A stretch of DNA of 64,000 nucleotides, from NCBI GenBank assembly GCA_040954595.2, contig CM082594.2, positions 7,936,001 through 8,000,000 on the forward strand, read 5' to 3'. The notes below the pieces were generated by a model. It searched no databases. It was not told the DNA's origin and worked only from the letters and a program-made list of their open reading frames with translations. Below, one piece after another: positions 38,201 to 53,200 of the stretch (within the stretch, counting starts at the first letter, position 1; every line of letters starts with the position of its first letter). The position numbers and the translations under genes were made by a program. The stretch is from Balanoglossus misakiensis. Taxonomy: Eukaryota; Hemichordata.

Positions 38201-41200
38201 TTCGAAAATAGTTAAACCACCCTGCCCCATATGTGCCATCCGTTACGTGTCAGTCTCTAAGTCAACATGTAGACTTATGAATACATGTATAGTTAGTGCA
38301 CTGCAGTCTTGGCCATGGTCATTACCAGTGTCACACACAGGAAATATACTTTCAAGACAAGACTCTTACCCTAATGAAGCAAGCATACGCCTAGCGTCAG
38401 ATTGTTTGGTTAGAAAAAGCGCCTGTCCGCTCAAGTATCTAACACAGATCATGTTCGCCTATCCACAGGCTCGACAGTCACAAGAACAAAACCCCCAAAC
38501 CCTATTGGTTGCAGCTGCGCCTTGATGATCTCGATATCCCCCAGGTTACACTCCATTGTGCGCCTCTTTCACATAGAGACATCCATCGCCTTGGTAATTG
38601 TTGCCGGAGCGATCTCCGCGCTCATTAGCGAGATAATCGGTTTCTCAGGTGATTGAATGTACTCTTCCGCTGTAGTTGTGCTTACCTAGAGATTTGGAAG
38701 TGTCATTATTCTGTTTCAATGGAGGTTCGTAAACATTGTACACACAGAATCTTGTCCACGACCCATACCAGACATTACAGCGGGCGTTAGCTGATATTGA
38801 TTTTTACGAACTTTTAATTAAAAAAGATTGTTTGCATGACAGCCAAAATACAAGCGGAAATGAAACATATTTAAAAAACAAGTCTTGGGGTTTCACCAGA
38901 ACAGTGTTTAATCTATTGGTAGAATTCCATTTTAAAGATCGGCGTTTTAGATTTTGGCTTGTATAGCAGCGTACGGACGACCCAATTTTGGATTTTCCAC
39001 GCTTTTGACAGCTACATAAAAAGCGTGTATGTGGAATATAGCTAAACTAAAAACTAAATTCTGCAATGTGTGTATTTTGCCAAAGGGAATAACCCCGATG
39101 TTGAATGTGTCAGCTTTTATACGCGAACTTTTTCTAAATTTAGCAAGTATTCGCCTTTCTAAAGAGATTAGAAGTAGACAGTGATTCATATCGCCATTTC
39201 ATTTGAATAATTATCCTAAGCTGGTAATATGCGCGGGGCCCTAAGGTAATGGCGTCACATTTGTTTTAAACAGTCGGTTTAATTGTAGCACTTTTGAATG
39301 CGACATCGAGAAGTGCCAATTGACCATACGCAATGATTGAATTATTTATCCCATTATTACGTTTGCAACCCTTGATTGTCAATCAAATAATGGCCCGTTT
39401 TACAGTCGTTTTCACCTTGGAGAAGCAATTGCTGGGCAATTATCGATATTAGGATATCCTGATCTTTGTGTTAAAATTTTCGTAGTAGTATAAAGCATTT
39501 ATTTATATTCATTCTAGTCTCTTTATAAAAGCGGAAATACTAGTAGCCTCGTTCTGACTCCTCTAAAAATCATTATCCGACTCTGTTATGGGGATGGGTT
39601 TCTTTCTCACTAAGGATTTCTCTGGAACAAACTCAGGTCTGATCACTCTCGGTTAAATTAACTTTGTTTAGTTCTAGATTTGCATCTGGGGTATATCAGT
39701 TTGAATCTGCGCTGGCATTGTATACTGGACAGATGTCGCGCTGTGCTCGTACATGTACACGGAGACATCAACAAATCGAATATTGGGGCATATCTTGCCA
39801 TCACTACAACCCCCTACGGGTGAAATAAGACGTGTAAGACAACTCAGTTTGAGATTTTGCAGCAGTATTACTCACAGCCTCGGCGTGCATTTCAAATTTT
39901 CATGACGCGGTCAGAATAATAATGTCTCAACAAGAATTGTATCAGTGTGAGCACGACTCACAGCGTGTAAAACTCGACATTTCAGTTGTTCCGCGTTGTG
40001 GGTTATATATAGAGATCAGTCCGTGACATCTACTGGCAAAACAAAACTAGATACAGGAATGTCCCGTCGATACACATCTGTATTCACAAATATAATTATA
40101 CAGACTATGACCCTTTCTTCGAAAAAGTAGCATTCTATTTGTGTGAGACGCTTTCTCACCTATACATACATACATACATACATATACATACATACATACA
40201 TGTACATACATATGCGCGCACCTATAAACACATATACCTGTATGCCTACAGACAAACAGACAGGATGATCCAATTAAGATATACAGCTGCCCACACTTAT
40301 ATGATTAACAGAAGTAGGCCTACACTCTGCGTCACTGCATCGTTTATAAAGCAGTTTTCATATCTGGTCTAAATGCAGAAAATTGCTGCAAGCCCCGGTT
40401 TTTCACAGACATGATTTTTCGCCAGGAGTTCAACTGAAAAAACCCACAGTGTTTCGCGCAGGATATTTGCATCAATAAGGTACGACTGCGAGGCAAATAG
40501 TACAGATAATTTGGAATACTACGCGTTGCATACAATATGCGGCGAAGAGCAAACGTTAACGCAACTTTGATCATTAAATTATGTATGAGCTGTAAAGTAG
40601 CCCAAGGAAGGATTGTAGGGGTGTAGTTTCTCTGTATTGTGTCTTTCTTTTGAAAAAAAGACATCTTCAGTGGCAATCGTGACTTGTAGGTCGCCGGCTA
40701 ATCAGCGTTATGGGTCTTTGTGTGGCATCAGCGAAGAAAACAATCTCCGTCTCGGATTATTTGGCAAAGGAAAATATTACCACATCGGAGACTTCCATTT
40801 GGCCCCTATTTGCCGAATAGTCCATCAGGTCTTACGGTGGCAGATCGATGAGATTTGTCGGATGAGAGCTAATTGAAATGTATAATGTCGATTTTTTTCC
40901 ACGTCAAATGATAGCGGTCAGATGGTACATGTGTTGAGTCAGGTCTTATATTTACATTGCATTAGGTACACGTATTATCGTTGTTGCAATGTAATTTCAA
41001 ACGTACGTGTTCCAACGACGAGATTTGGCATAATGGCCCATTATCATTGTGTACAAAATGAGCACGAGAAAAGTCGGTCATAAAATGAAAGTCTGCTGCC
41101 GGTTTGGTTATTTCATCTGCTTGTCGATGTTTCCGTTTTTGTATGTGTGAATATATTGCGGCAGGTTCCGCGATTTCTGATCCACTTTCGCTGACAAATA

Positions 41201-44200
41201 ATTGCATCTGTGCCGAAGAAATGTACACTCCTTGTGACATTGTCTAAAGAAACATTTTATTTACATAAATGCAAAAGTACATCGCGTAGATTTCCATGCC
41301 AACCGGTGACTATACACTTAGCATGCTTAGAGGTCGCTATTCTCAAATTGGCAAGGTAGAAATGTAATTAACAGCCCCAAGACTTGCCGTGCACATTCTG
41401 AAAAGTCAACATTTTACGCATGATGTATTGCCTCGTATATCAATCTATTTTTTTCGACAGGGGATCTTGGAAATGGGAACACAGCGATAACAGATTTGAA
41501 AATTGAACAGGTTTTCTGTCTTTCCATATCTCAAGGCATGGCGGGGATATTGATGTCTCGTAGGAGAAGATATGATCCTGTATATCTGGTGGTTATTTCG
41601 TTGCAATGCTTACGTAGACCGTATTGCAGTGCAATGCCTATTGGCAAACGCCATGATGTACGATTACAATAACGTTGGCGATATTTCATGTTTTGATGCA
41701 GACGTGAACGACATATGAATTTTTGTACAAACACGAATGAAGCAAAGATTAATACAGAAACGTGACCTCTCTGCACATTGTTTATTTTCCTATATTCGAT
41801 CCAGTTGAAACCACGGCAAGAATAACTGTGTGGGAATCCTCTAGTGAATCATCATCTGGCTAATTTTAGAAATGGGACCTTCATTTCCCCCATTAAGATT
41901 TTAAAACATGACAGTAATATGACCAGAGAAAGTTCAGAATGGGTTCAGATCGAATTCAAGTCGCCATACGCGGATTATCAGACGCTAAAGCTTCAGGGAA
42001 CATCTATAGCTGATAAAGATATTTCGATCAACTCGGGGAACTTTTTTTGGTCTTACACGCGCAAGAGAGTTAGTTATTGAACTCGCGGGGGAGACTTGCT
42101 CAGTGACCCCATACGATGAATCTTTTACATCAGTCATATAAATGAGGACACTGGCGGTAATTTTAGAGAAGTTCCGCGGGGTCAAGTCACCTGCTACATA
42201 AAAAAACATCAAATCGACAAACCTGAAATTGAATTAAACATCACCCGGCGATGCCGGAGACAAGCATCGTACCGAATACATATGGATGTGTGAAGTCGCA
42301 CACAGCGAACGGCTCTGGGCTGTTCATTTTGTTTCACGTCAAATTATTCCTCGTTGCGGGGTTCAAGCAGTTCGCGCGGAATGTTCCAAGCAAACTATTC
42401 GAAGATAAACGATAATTACTTGATGCAAATTTTGTACACACCGGGTTGAATGTTACCGTTTGAGGTGGCGAATTTGGAGCGCAACAAGCCAGACTCGTAC
42501 GATACTTAAATGTTTCTTTGAAAAGGATAAATAGCCCTTGGCTCACTTTCGTGTTGAAACAGCTAAATGGAAAGCGCGCACTATCCTAATAGGGGTCGCG
42601 CGGATTTTTTTGACGTTTTGATTCCCAGAACCATTTCTGCATATTTTCATGATTGCGTAAAATTTTATGGACAGTGGCAGTTGTATTGGTGTCGGAGAAA
42701 CAATCACGTGATTGATTCTTTTTGATAATAGGTAAATTTCACGACCCGTTTATGATCTTGTACTTCCGTTGGTATATGGGGTTGTCAAAATTCAACATTT
42801 TCTACAGCAGGTGTGTATCTTGAAGGTAATGAATGCACGGACTTCTCCTTCTGAAAATAGCAACGCGGACGTGCTAGGCTACGCTCTGTCAAAAGAACGA
42901 TAGTAGTCGAAATGGGCGGCTATTATTAGCACTGTCTTCGGATGATTCATTTCGTGTCGTCGTCATCGAAATATGCGAATCAAGACTGATGATCAGAGAA
43001 ACCGATCAGCGAAACATTCTAAGGAATGACAAATGTCGCTATCCTTTGACGTCGATTGGTTACTGTATTGTTTTGCGTCAGGCGTTATTTGTGGTGTTTC
43101 CCCGGGGGTGTACCCCGGGGGTGTTACGCTGAGATGATCTGATCTCTACTTTGCTTGTGGCGCGGCGACAGTTCCGGTTCTAGCTTCTGATGTTGTTTTG
43201 AACTTGCCGAACCGACGACTCTAATGGCGGCGTCTCGTATAGCTTGTAACGGGGGGGGGGGGGGGAGGGGGAAAGACATCACCCACCCGCTTCATTCGGA
43301 GTCCACCCTACTCCGCTGACTTTCGCACGACTTCTGAGATAAACAGGTATTTTCCGCGTCAAATTTATGCGTAGCAGGTGCGTCTTACGGAAAAGCAGCA
43401 AAATTGAGCAATCATCCAGTCACACGATCGAATTAATGCCCAATGGCCATTTGTGGCCAATTCCCGCGCAATTTGTCAAAGTCATGAACTTTAATGGCGG
43501 ATTTGAAGCGGGCACAGTCTCAAAAAAGTTATACGCAGTCGTAAATCCGAAAGTATGCTTAAACTATTCAATAAAAAAGAACTACATTATTAATGCCCAA
43601 GGCGAACTACGGTATAATACACGGGAATAACCTCCGCTAGTCGCGGTAGAGTTTCCGTTAGAACTGGGTACAACCACTTAGTGCTACGGGACTCAATTTT
43701 TTTTATACGAAAAATGTAATTGAGAGTGAAATTGCGCACTACCCATTTCCGAAGCCTTTCCAATAGAGATAGGCAATATAGCGATCGAGGTGAAATAAGG
43801 TCTCTCGTATCGTTAATTTGTAGACTAGCCGGTGCGTGAGCAGCTATGCGCAACTGTCCCTGAGTGGGGATATAGTACCACTACTGCTATGGGAATCTTA
43901 CAGCTCTATATAACATTGACTGAAAAAGAAAAACTTCGGAATTCAGTCTAGAATATACCGCTGGAGCTTCAGAAAACCCCAAGTGGCTTGAAGCAAGCTG
44001 GATTTCGTCTTGAAGTGGCGCTTTCGTCCTCTCTGAAGCGCGGTGTGAAAATAGATCGCGCCAAACGAGCGGAGTCATGCGACTAGATATCACAGAAATC
44101 CCTGTGGTAATGGGAAACATGTCTTGTCTGATACTGGACAGTTTTCAATGTAGTCTTTTTTCCCCACATTAACTTGCGACACGTGCTTTCTTGGGCAATA

Positions 44201-47200
44201 TCTTGCATTAGTAACGTCAGATCTCATGAGATCACAGCCGTCAAGTCGCATGGGCCTTTTAATGGTTGTGGACCCCAAGCTGCCTTCGAGTCTTTAGCAG
44301 ACCGCCTAGAGGGCCCGTCCGATTGAACCGATTCAACAGAAGAGTCTTGTCCGCAATTTTACAGGAGAAACGACCATGGAATAAACAGTCAGAGAGGATT
44401 AATACGTTTAATATTACATGTGATATACAGACAAGGACATGTTTTTGTGACGTAAATTATGTACAGCCTAAATAATTTACTAAGAATATGTCTATGCCAG
44501 TGTATAGAACCGTCAAGATGATTTCTCGTGGGTGTGGATCGGACTTGCAGTAATGCATAAATATGTCATCGCACAGTTTTCCTGAAAAGTCAGAATTAGA
44601 AATGAGGGAAAATGGAATGTGCTTTCACTTCACAAATCAGTCTGTTACTTCATTGAAACAGATTTGATCGATTGAATTGTAAAATTATTTGTATGCACTG
44701 TCTTTAATGGAAGCGGACATTTTCTCGATAGGCCTATGTGTGAAATTTTGACGAGAATATTTTGATGATCAACTGACATTGCTATTTCGTGATCTTCTGC
44801 AAGTGTGACTTCTGCCTGGAAGCTAAGTTTGAGATTCTTAGCTTGAGATTCAGCACATCGGAGACTTCTGGTATACTGAGAGAGAAGGCCATCCTTTAAT
44901 CTGTCTTGCTTATTCCCTGCAGGCGGTTTGCCGTGACAAGAGCATGGCGCCGCATAGGGGCATTAGTAACTGAAACTGAAACGAGAGCAAACATCACGCG
45001 TTTGGGTGTATATGTTTCTCATTTATCGACGTACAGACCTGGCTTAGTGGCCTTCTTTTTTATTGCGGGTCAAACATCCTCCCTAGAGGGTTTCTGAGTC
45101 ACAACGAACGCCGCAGAACAAAATGGCCGCCATGCGAGGACTCCCATCATTCCATCGTTCAAGAGACGCACTCGCTGATTGGTCGGTTTGTTTTGCAATG
45201 GCCGAACAAAATGTAGTAGCATGGGGCATGGTCATTTAGAACCATCGCCTCACAGTACTTTGTCAATTTGTCTTAATAGACAGCATATACATGTACAACT
45301 ACGTGTATCACGACTAATATTAATTGCTGAAACTGTTTTCTTTTCCTATTGACAGAATGTTTCGCATACGAATGCTCTGATGACTATCCTATGGAATCAT
45401 GTCCAACGCCACATGACGCAGACGACCTGAAATACTGCTGCTATTCACCAGAAGACAATTTTCATTGTTGTGCGCAGACGTTGCCGTAAGTACAACATCT
45501 TACTATGCATGTGAGATCAGGTGCCTTGGAAACAAGCGCGTCACGAGTTCTGGCAAAATGACCGAGTTTTACAAAGGTATCTGAGTCACGAAAGTCGGTG
45601 AATCAATTGGGAGGGGGAGGGAGAAAGAAAGAGAGGAGAGAAAAAGAGAGAGAGGGGGAGAGTGCCAAATGAAAACGCCACCATACCACAAGAAACAACA
45701 CTGCATCATACGTTCAACTTTAAAATTTAGGTTTTTAATAGTGAAGTAGCGGTATGCCGTATTTACACGGTATATACATGTACACTGAAGACAAGTCAGC
45801 GTATGGGAAGTTGGCATTGTGTATAAACTTCTTTACACGCGATTGGTCAACTACGTCGGAGTCGTCTTCTTTTCGCAGTACATTAGGTTCTCCATTTCGA
45901 CTTCAAAGTGGATACTTAGATACCGTCAAATGAAGCCAGCCCGAGGAGCGAGTGACATAGAAATTGGATATCATGAAATGAATTCTTGCATCAGACCAGC
46001 ATGCAGATAAATAGAATGTCGAAAACAGCTTGGGATTACTCAAACTTTGGCGAAGCAGAAAACCGAATTTAGAGCAAAAGTAACCTTAGTTGACAAAAAC
46101 TAAGTCCGTGATAATGGCGTATAGCTGTTTACGTGGACACTGTAGCGAAAGTCAACAAGTGCAGTTTTACTGGAAGGTAATAATTCAGTGCCTTTATTGA
46201 CCAAAAGTGAAGCTTATTTCGAGGGAATGGAACGCGATGAGCGAGTAATAGCTACCTTTGGGTGCATACAATGGCTTCATTAAGCCGGCAACGGCGGCTT
46301 CTGTGAACAAAATGCAAATGCACTCAGTTGCTAACATTTAGATGTTGCACGTGATGTCGCGCCCTTTCGACATACATAGAGTTTGAAAGGCAGAATTTGC
46401 TGCACGCAGGCAGACATTTTCGAGTGTGCAGTCGCTCTTTAAACGCGAACTCAACACATTTTGATGTCGTAACTGTTTACTAAGCATTTTGGAGGATGAC
46501 ATTAAGCATACATAAGTGCCCTTTAGCTCACTACTCCCGATTTTCAACAAATTTGTTTCCGTGGTAACGCTAAAGGCCGCCACTTCAGTTATTGCAATTC
46601 GATCATACTTAAAGGATGTAAATATATAAAAGAGTCACAAATCTTGGATACAAAAATATTTTAAGTGCAGCTATTTGTCCTTATTACTTTTGTATTACGG
46701 AAGTTGTGTTCAAATTCTCTTTATACGGCGTCCTTTCCGGATGGTGTATCGCGTAACATCATGTCCAGATGACCTTATATCGCATACAGTTGGCATATTG
46801 TATGTTTTATAATGTTATTACTTGTAGACTGTAATTCGTCGGTCTATTCACATTTGTCAACATCTATGATATTCCAGAAAACGTCTAAAATAGTCGACTG
46901 TTACAAGAGAAGTCAGTCACGTGGGGTAGATGGTCGTGTCACGGTTTTATCGCCCCGCGCTATGAAACACCCAAGGAGGCCTTCGTCATAGTTAAAAGAA
47001 ACCGACGAATTTATGGTTTATTTCGAAATATGAAAATCACCGTGATGGCTGGCCGTGATTGATGAGAGATGAGTACGGCGAAAACAGACCCCGAGGAAAA
47101 TAATAATGATCGCGAACTCTTCATCGACAGTTTTGAATTGGATGTCGTTCGTTTGACACTGGCATCATCATAGCTACGGTAGCTTTATTCCTCGCAAGCT

Positions 47201-50200
47201 TAGACGTATTAGAGACACTGACGTTTATCAATGTTACGTATGCTGACACTTTTCTTGTACTTCAGCTTTCAGTTCTGGAATATATCGCAGTATCTTCTTT
47301 GCAAACATGAAAAAGAAAATGCAATTTCGAGATGATCTCTAATCAACACTATATTCATTCTCATAAACGCGAATCGATATATATATGAGGTCATAAGGTC
47401 GTGAAAGAAATATGACGGAACACTCTGTAATCTATCGTTACAGCGAGAAAATTAAATAACATCATTCATTTGCAAGATTTAAGTGATTTTACAAGCTGAT
47501 TTGCAATTGTGGTTGTGTAAGGCATATAGAGCCCTTCTTAGCCCTTCATAATGAACCTATTCTAGGAGTTTGTGATGATGCTGTAAAAGGGTCGGTTTGG
47601 GCAATTATCACATTGTTACTGCCGCAAAAATTCTCCATTCTCCCCGCTGATTTTCTGTAGTGCCGTAGTCAGGGATGTAGGTTCCCGCTCTTTTCTTCAC
47701 ACCGAGTTACTTGCTTGACGAATTCATCTTCTACAACTTTCCCCTGAGTCCTTTTTTAAATGAGGTGCTGTTCAGACACATTTCTCTCGGCGATGGACGA
47801 CAACTGCCGTGTAACTTTAATCAAGAAGACCTTTTGATCTGACTTTGAGCGTTTACGGAAAAAGATTGAGGGAGAGAGCGTCGCAAAATTACGCCACGAC
47901 AAGAAAAATGATGCTGCCACCCTCTAAAAATAACTTAACACCCCGGGGATTCTAAACTACAGTACAAGACACTGTTAACACGTAGGTGATTATTGCACGC
48001 AAGATCGTTAACGCACTCGTTTTTACATAGGCAGTGTTGCCACCCAAATGCAAGGTATGCAAAGTGTACACGCGCAAACATACACACACGACACAAGCAG
48101 AAACAAGCACAGACACTTGGAATAACCATTCAAAATTGGGTATTCTCCAATTGAAGATATCTACAGCCCAAAACTTTCAAAAACATAAAAAAGTAGATAT
48201 AGCTTTGTTGATTATAGTGAACTCATAACCTTGATCTATTGCAGTCGCCGCCGGGTATTTCTTATCGCGATTCACAGACTAATGCCTGAAAAGGCGATTC
48301 GGGAGTCTAGCCGGCGTTACCAATGCCTTCGTAAATCAAAATGTCAAAGCAAACAGAAATATACGATTGAAATTGCAGCTTCCAGCCGTATAGATTAGAA
48401 AAACGCAACCCAAATCATGATGAACTTTTCACATGCACGCCGCAAACCCTTTCCGCCAATCGTGTATGGCAATCTTATTCCGTAAAGTTCATAAATTAAT
48501 TATATTTTGATTTCTAGTCTTAGCCATGTCTATTACGTAGTAATCTCTATAATTAGAAACATCGATCGTGGTTATCCCCGCCAGGGCGAGGTCTAAATGT
48601 AGCGCCATAAATATCACCGGAGAAGTAAATCGTAATCACTAGATATTGTATTTCAATTAAAGACCATGTAGGATTATTTTTCTGAGGAACAACCGCAATT
48701 GCCCACAAGGGTTTATCCCTGTAACTTTTTCGGAGGGCGAGAATTGTTATTAAACATGGTGGAGAATCTAGGTTACAACCAATGAAGGCCATTTGCACGA
48801 CCCCCCCCCCCATCCTTACATCCTTGTACGTCCCTTGGGGTTGTCAAATTCGACAGTTTGGATCATCAAGAAACGTGTAAACCTCTGCTTGAATAATCAA
48901 TTGAATCTACCACTGTATTGCTTGTTTAACCAACTAGATATTTTGCTATTTTAAGATGTATTAGAGCATTTTTAGTATCTTTATTCGTCTCGTAAACTAT
49001 TTCTCTGAGTATGTTTTTGCAGCGGCGGGGTGTGAATTGTCGCCCGGGGCAACCGTGTGAGAATGCGACTGTTCTGATGAGCTGCGTACACAAGAGACGG
49101 GTGTGAAAATATGCCGTTTTATATCAGTATAGCAATGCGGCCTGGGGATTAGAACTACGATCTCACGGGATATGACCAAATTTGAAGAGCGTAATTGTGA
49201 AATGTGAGAATTCAAGTGAAAGACTGGTCGTGACGTCACACTCTTTCTTTGAAAACGTATTGTGTCACCCAATAGACACAACGCCCACGTACATGTAGTA
49301 CATTTCACCATTTTACAACATTTTAGACGTGAACGCGTTTTATGAATTTTGTTTTGAAAAGCAATCATTTGAGAAGAATCGTTTTCCCCGGAGGCGAGGC
49401 TTTACTGTGATAACGATTTGAACTAAAACGGCGTTCCAGGAAAAGTGGTCCGTCTTGTGTACGAGATCACTGCAAGTACGGCTTTGTAGAATTTGACCCC
49501 AGCTCATATACTTCCCGTTCACACTTGATGGTTGTCGGTTGTTCCCCTACAGATAACATGATAAGGCATTCAGAGTGTAAATTGCCCGTGGGGTTAAATT
49601 GCAAAATTTGGGCGGATTTCATTTCGCATTTGTGTGCTTGTCGTTAGCGGAGACTTGCAAAGCAGACAGAGAGCAATTATGACCGCAAGGTATTTCATAC
49701 ACATTGAAGTTTTATGGCAAAAAATCAAATAACGCACTCGATTCAACTCGAAATATCACGCCAATGTTACAGTTAACAGAACCCTTTAACACACCTCGTC
49801 CGCTTCACTGTGGCTGTTTGAAATATTGTCACGTCGGTTGCGTCATGGTTGCGCTTGGCAACGAGAGGCATACATTGTATATGTATCGGTTAACAAGATT
49901 CGAAGCCTAACTCAACAACTACTGTCCTATATTTCCACAAACTTTCACCGCGGCCGCGATGAAAAAAAATCCGTATGCGCTATCTTTTCTTATCTTGGCT
50001 AGAATCAAATGATATAGTAGAGGGAAACTTCACTACGAGGGTGTTTGTAATTTGACGGAAACTTTGAATTTTGCCCGCGACAGATGGAAGAGCTGCGCTG
50101 TTACGACGTATATGACAAAGCCGATATCATGCAAACTATCGCAGTTGTCCTGGAGCATTTTGGGTCTATGCCTAGATTGGCATGTTCAAATGAAAACGCG

Positions 50201-53200
50201 CGGCAGAAGACGACTCATATCGTGCCACAAATCTCACGTCGTTGCCATGCAATTCATTCGTCGCCATGTTCTTGTGTTTGACATCATGCGCGTTGGACAT
50301 GCGTAGTGTTAGGGGTCAGTAATTTCGGAATCCACTAACATCGATTACATTTGTCAAGGTGCGTATTATAGACTGTGTTATGTTAACATTAGTGACGTGG
50401 CAAGTAGTAGTGTCGTGGTCACATTCTATGATCATCTTTTCCAAAAGAATACGATACGAAGAGAAAATCGTTTGGAATTTTCAGAAAAGCAGGGGAAGTC
50501 ACTTCTGTCTCATTTCAGAAACTTTAGACGAACCACGTCGTATATGGACATCCATAGGCCAATATTTGGTTATCGATTTTTTTACAGAATGTACTTATTG
50601 TATATGCAATAATCATTTGTAGAGTGAGGAAAACGTTAAAGGTGGTCAATACTCACATGGGTAGTCACTCCATATGACCGGTGTTCTGTGAAATGCCATT
50701 CATAAGAGCAGTTCGCCTGGTCAGATGTGATATGCCAGAAGACGAATACATGTATAGTTATCTCCAGATTGTTTTTTTTTAATTCAAAGCGTCCGTTAAA
50801 TGCATGGTTGTTGCAAAGTCGCGCTGCAGCTCTATTCATATGTCACGGAAATTTTGAGTTCACAACGAAGCATATATTCTCGTAATCTGAAAAACCTGGG
50901 ATTTCTCCAAATGCCACAGTGGCATTTTACTCAAAACTACATTCGCCAACAATTAGATTGATTTGCCCTTTACATCTTAAACAAAGCGCCGACTTGCGGA
51001 GAAACTCGTCCCCATGGCAACAATACGGAGGTGGATAAGAGAAGGGTTACTGAACCAACTCCGCTCGGAAATATCATGTTTGTTTCGGGGGTATTAACAT
51101 AATTGGTAATCGCGATGATATCATTTATAAGATCTCTTATCACGAATACTTAGAGAAAAATGAAAAGGTATTTTCCAGTCCTATTACGCACCACTTCAAT
51201 AAATGCCCGAAAGAGATAAAAACTATGAATTCATTCCATGTTATTACACAGGCGACTTATCATGTAGATTTAATCCTGAGACGCCCTAATCTGTCTCTCT
51301 CTGTGACAGTATATTCTGCGTGGTTCTTAGAAGCCCAATCATCCGTCTGCAGATACAAGTGACGTCATTGATGTCTTCCCTTGAATTAATTAATCAAAGA
51401 ATTTGATCCTTATTAGAGTGAATGCAAGATTTCAATTTACAACATTACCTTATGTAACTCACACTTTACCTCAAATTAACAACGAACCTTTTTGAATGAC
51501 CCATTCGCAAGAACAGTCACATAAGGTGATATTCCGAAACAAACCCAGAAGTCTGAAAATAATTGGCAAGGCTGGTCTTTCAAAGAGACTAGTAAAGTTG
51601 GTTAAAGAGTCATTTGCTTGACCATTTCATGGCGAGGCGCATTCCACTTTAAACAGATAAGACAACTTGGCCAGCATCTCATGGGATTTGAAAGTCATTT
51701 AAGTTGTTCGAAACTTTACCTTGCAAATGAAATTAGAGACGATGGGAAATTTAAGTGCAGAGAGAGTTACCGACGCAGTCATTACTGCTTCGAGAAGAGT
51801 TTTCAATCTTGTGCTCAAGAAGGGGGTCGGACAGTCAAATAGACGCTCTAGATATACACGTATACTGATTTCATTAGTATAATGATAACAGACCATTGAA
51901 GAGTTAGTTGAAATTCCATTAGAAGTTCATACATTGTTTCTACATGTATATCAGTACTATTATCCAGCATCGGTCATAATCCCAAATCCAGGAGAAATAT
52001 CCTCTGAAATATCGGGAAGACTCTCACGATTAACAAAAGTTTAGCTTGAATATACGTGCCCCCACCAAAGTGCGGCATCATCTCGGCCATAATTGAACGC
52101 GATGCGAGTCTGTTTATGCCGATGCTGGCGGAAAAGACTCAATAGATATTAATATTATTATCTATTCTGTACTGAAATGCTAAAAGGACGTCACACACAG
52201 ACTTTTCATTATTGTGAAAGCTTACAAGATCCTCACATCGGGTGACCCCTTTTAGCGGAGTCTGTCTGTGTGATGATGTAAATAGGACGTAAGGATTTCC
52301 GCCTTACTGGGATTTTGTATTGTGGTATATCTACAGATTGATTACAAGGTATTAAAAAAACGCAGGATATAGCTACCATAAAAGCGAGCATACGTCATCC
52401 CTTGTCGGTCTCTGATAATGTAACACACGTTGTTTACCTGCCTCTAGAAGCTGCACATGATAATACAGGGACAAAGATGACGGAAACAATATAGGCGTAC
52501 TCGCCGCGCTGTGAAGTCGTGCGAAAGTGAAATTTCATAAGAATACTACTTGGTTAAGATTCCTATTATAACCTGACACTTTTGACACGATGCTGTCTTG
52601 TTTAATACTCATAGATGTATATGGAAGTATACTAACTGCCTTTATGTATAAAGGAGTTGTTATTTGGAAAACTAACCAACAAAAATAACTACAGAAATTG
52701 GCCAATTTGGCATTTGGTGATTGGAAGTGCTGAAATATTGGAATGATGGCTATCATTGGATTCCGTTACGATTCAGCTTATCATTTTACCGTGAGTTAAG
52801 TCACTTCTATTTTGGGAATCTGCCTCAGTAGCTGGATAAATCCGGCGCGCAATATTGTATTAGAGATAATGTTACCAATCTACACTTCAGCAGGGGGAAG
52901 GCACAAGCGATAAATTGAATTTCCTTTTAGTGCCCGGGCATACACTCCTGGGAAATTATGTTATTTGCTCAAATGGTATATAAGTGTATCCTTGACTGGT
53001 AAACTTAAATGAACGTTCCAAGCGGAGTGCGGTGTAAGTGGAACGCGTCTCCCTTTGGCCTGTGCGCCATCTAATGATGACCAGTACTATAGTTCTGCCG
53101 CGGCGGTGGGTGGGTACCTTGCCTGTGCGCGTCATCCAATCTCGTCTCCGCATCAGCAAATCTTCGCCCCCGGGTCTCACCCACTACCGACTCCCGTTCA

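Larger units (their letters stand above)
35304..45355. other. intron 1 of the 105-aa Cys-rich gene
   Basis: 10.05 kb with no supportable exon. The 149-residue open frame at 38076-38525 and others have no domain, no coding bias and no splice sites that join to anything. Contains poly-G (36210-36222), the GGGA array (37742-37798), a CATA array (40162-40210), a CCCCGGGGG direct repeat (43100-43124), poly-G (43251-43265) and one AAAATGGCCGCC motif near 45120. Confidence 0.5.

Noticed and set aside
38076-38525. 149-residue open frame in intron 1 of the Cys-rich gene
   Set aside because: No recognisable motif, no coding bias, and it cannot be joined to any neighbouring exon.
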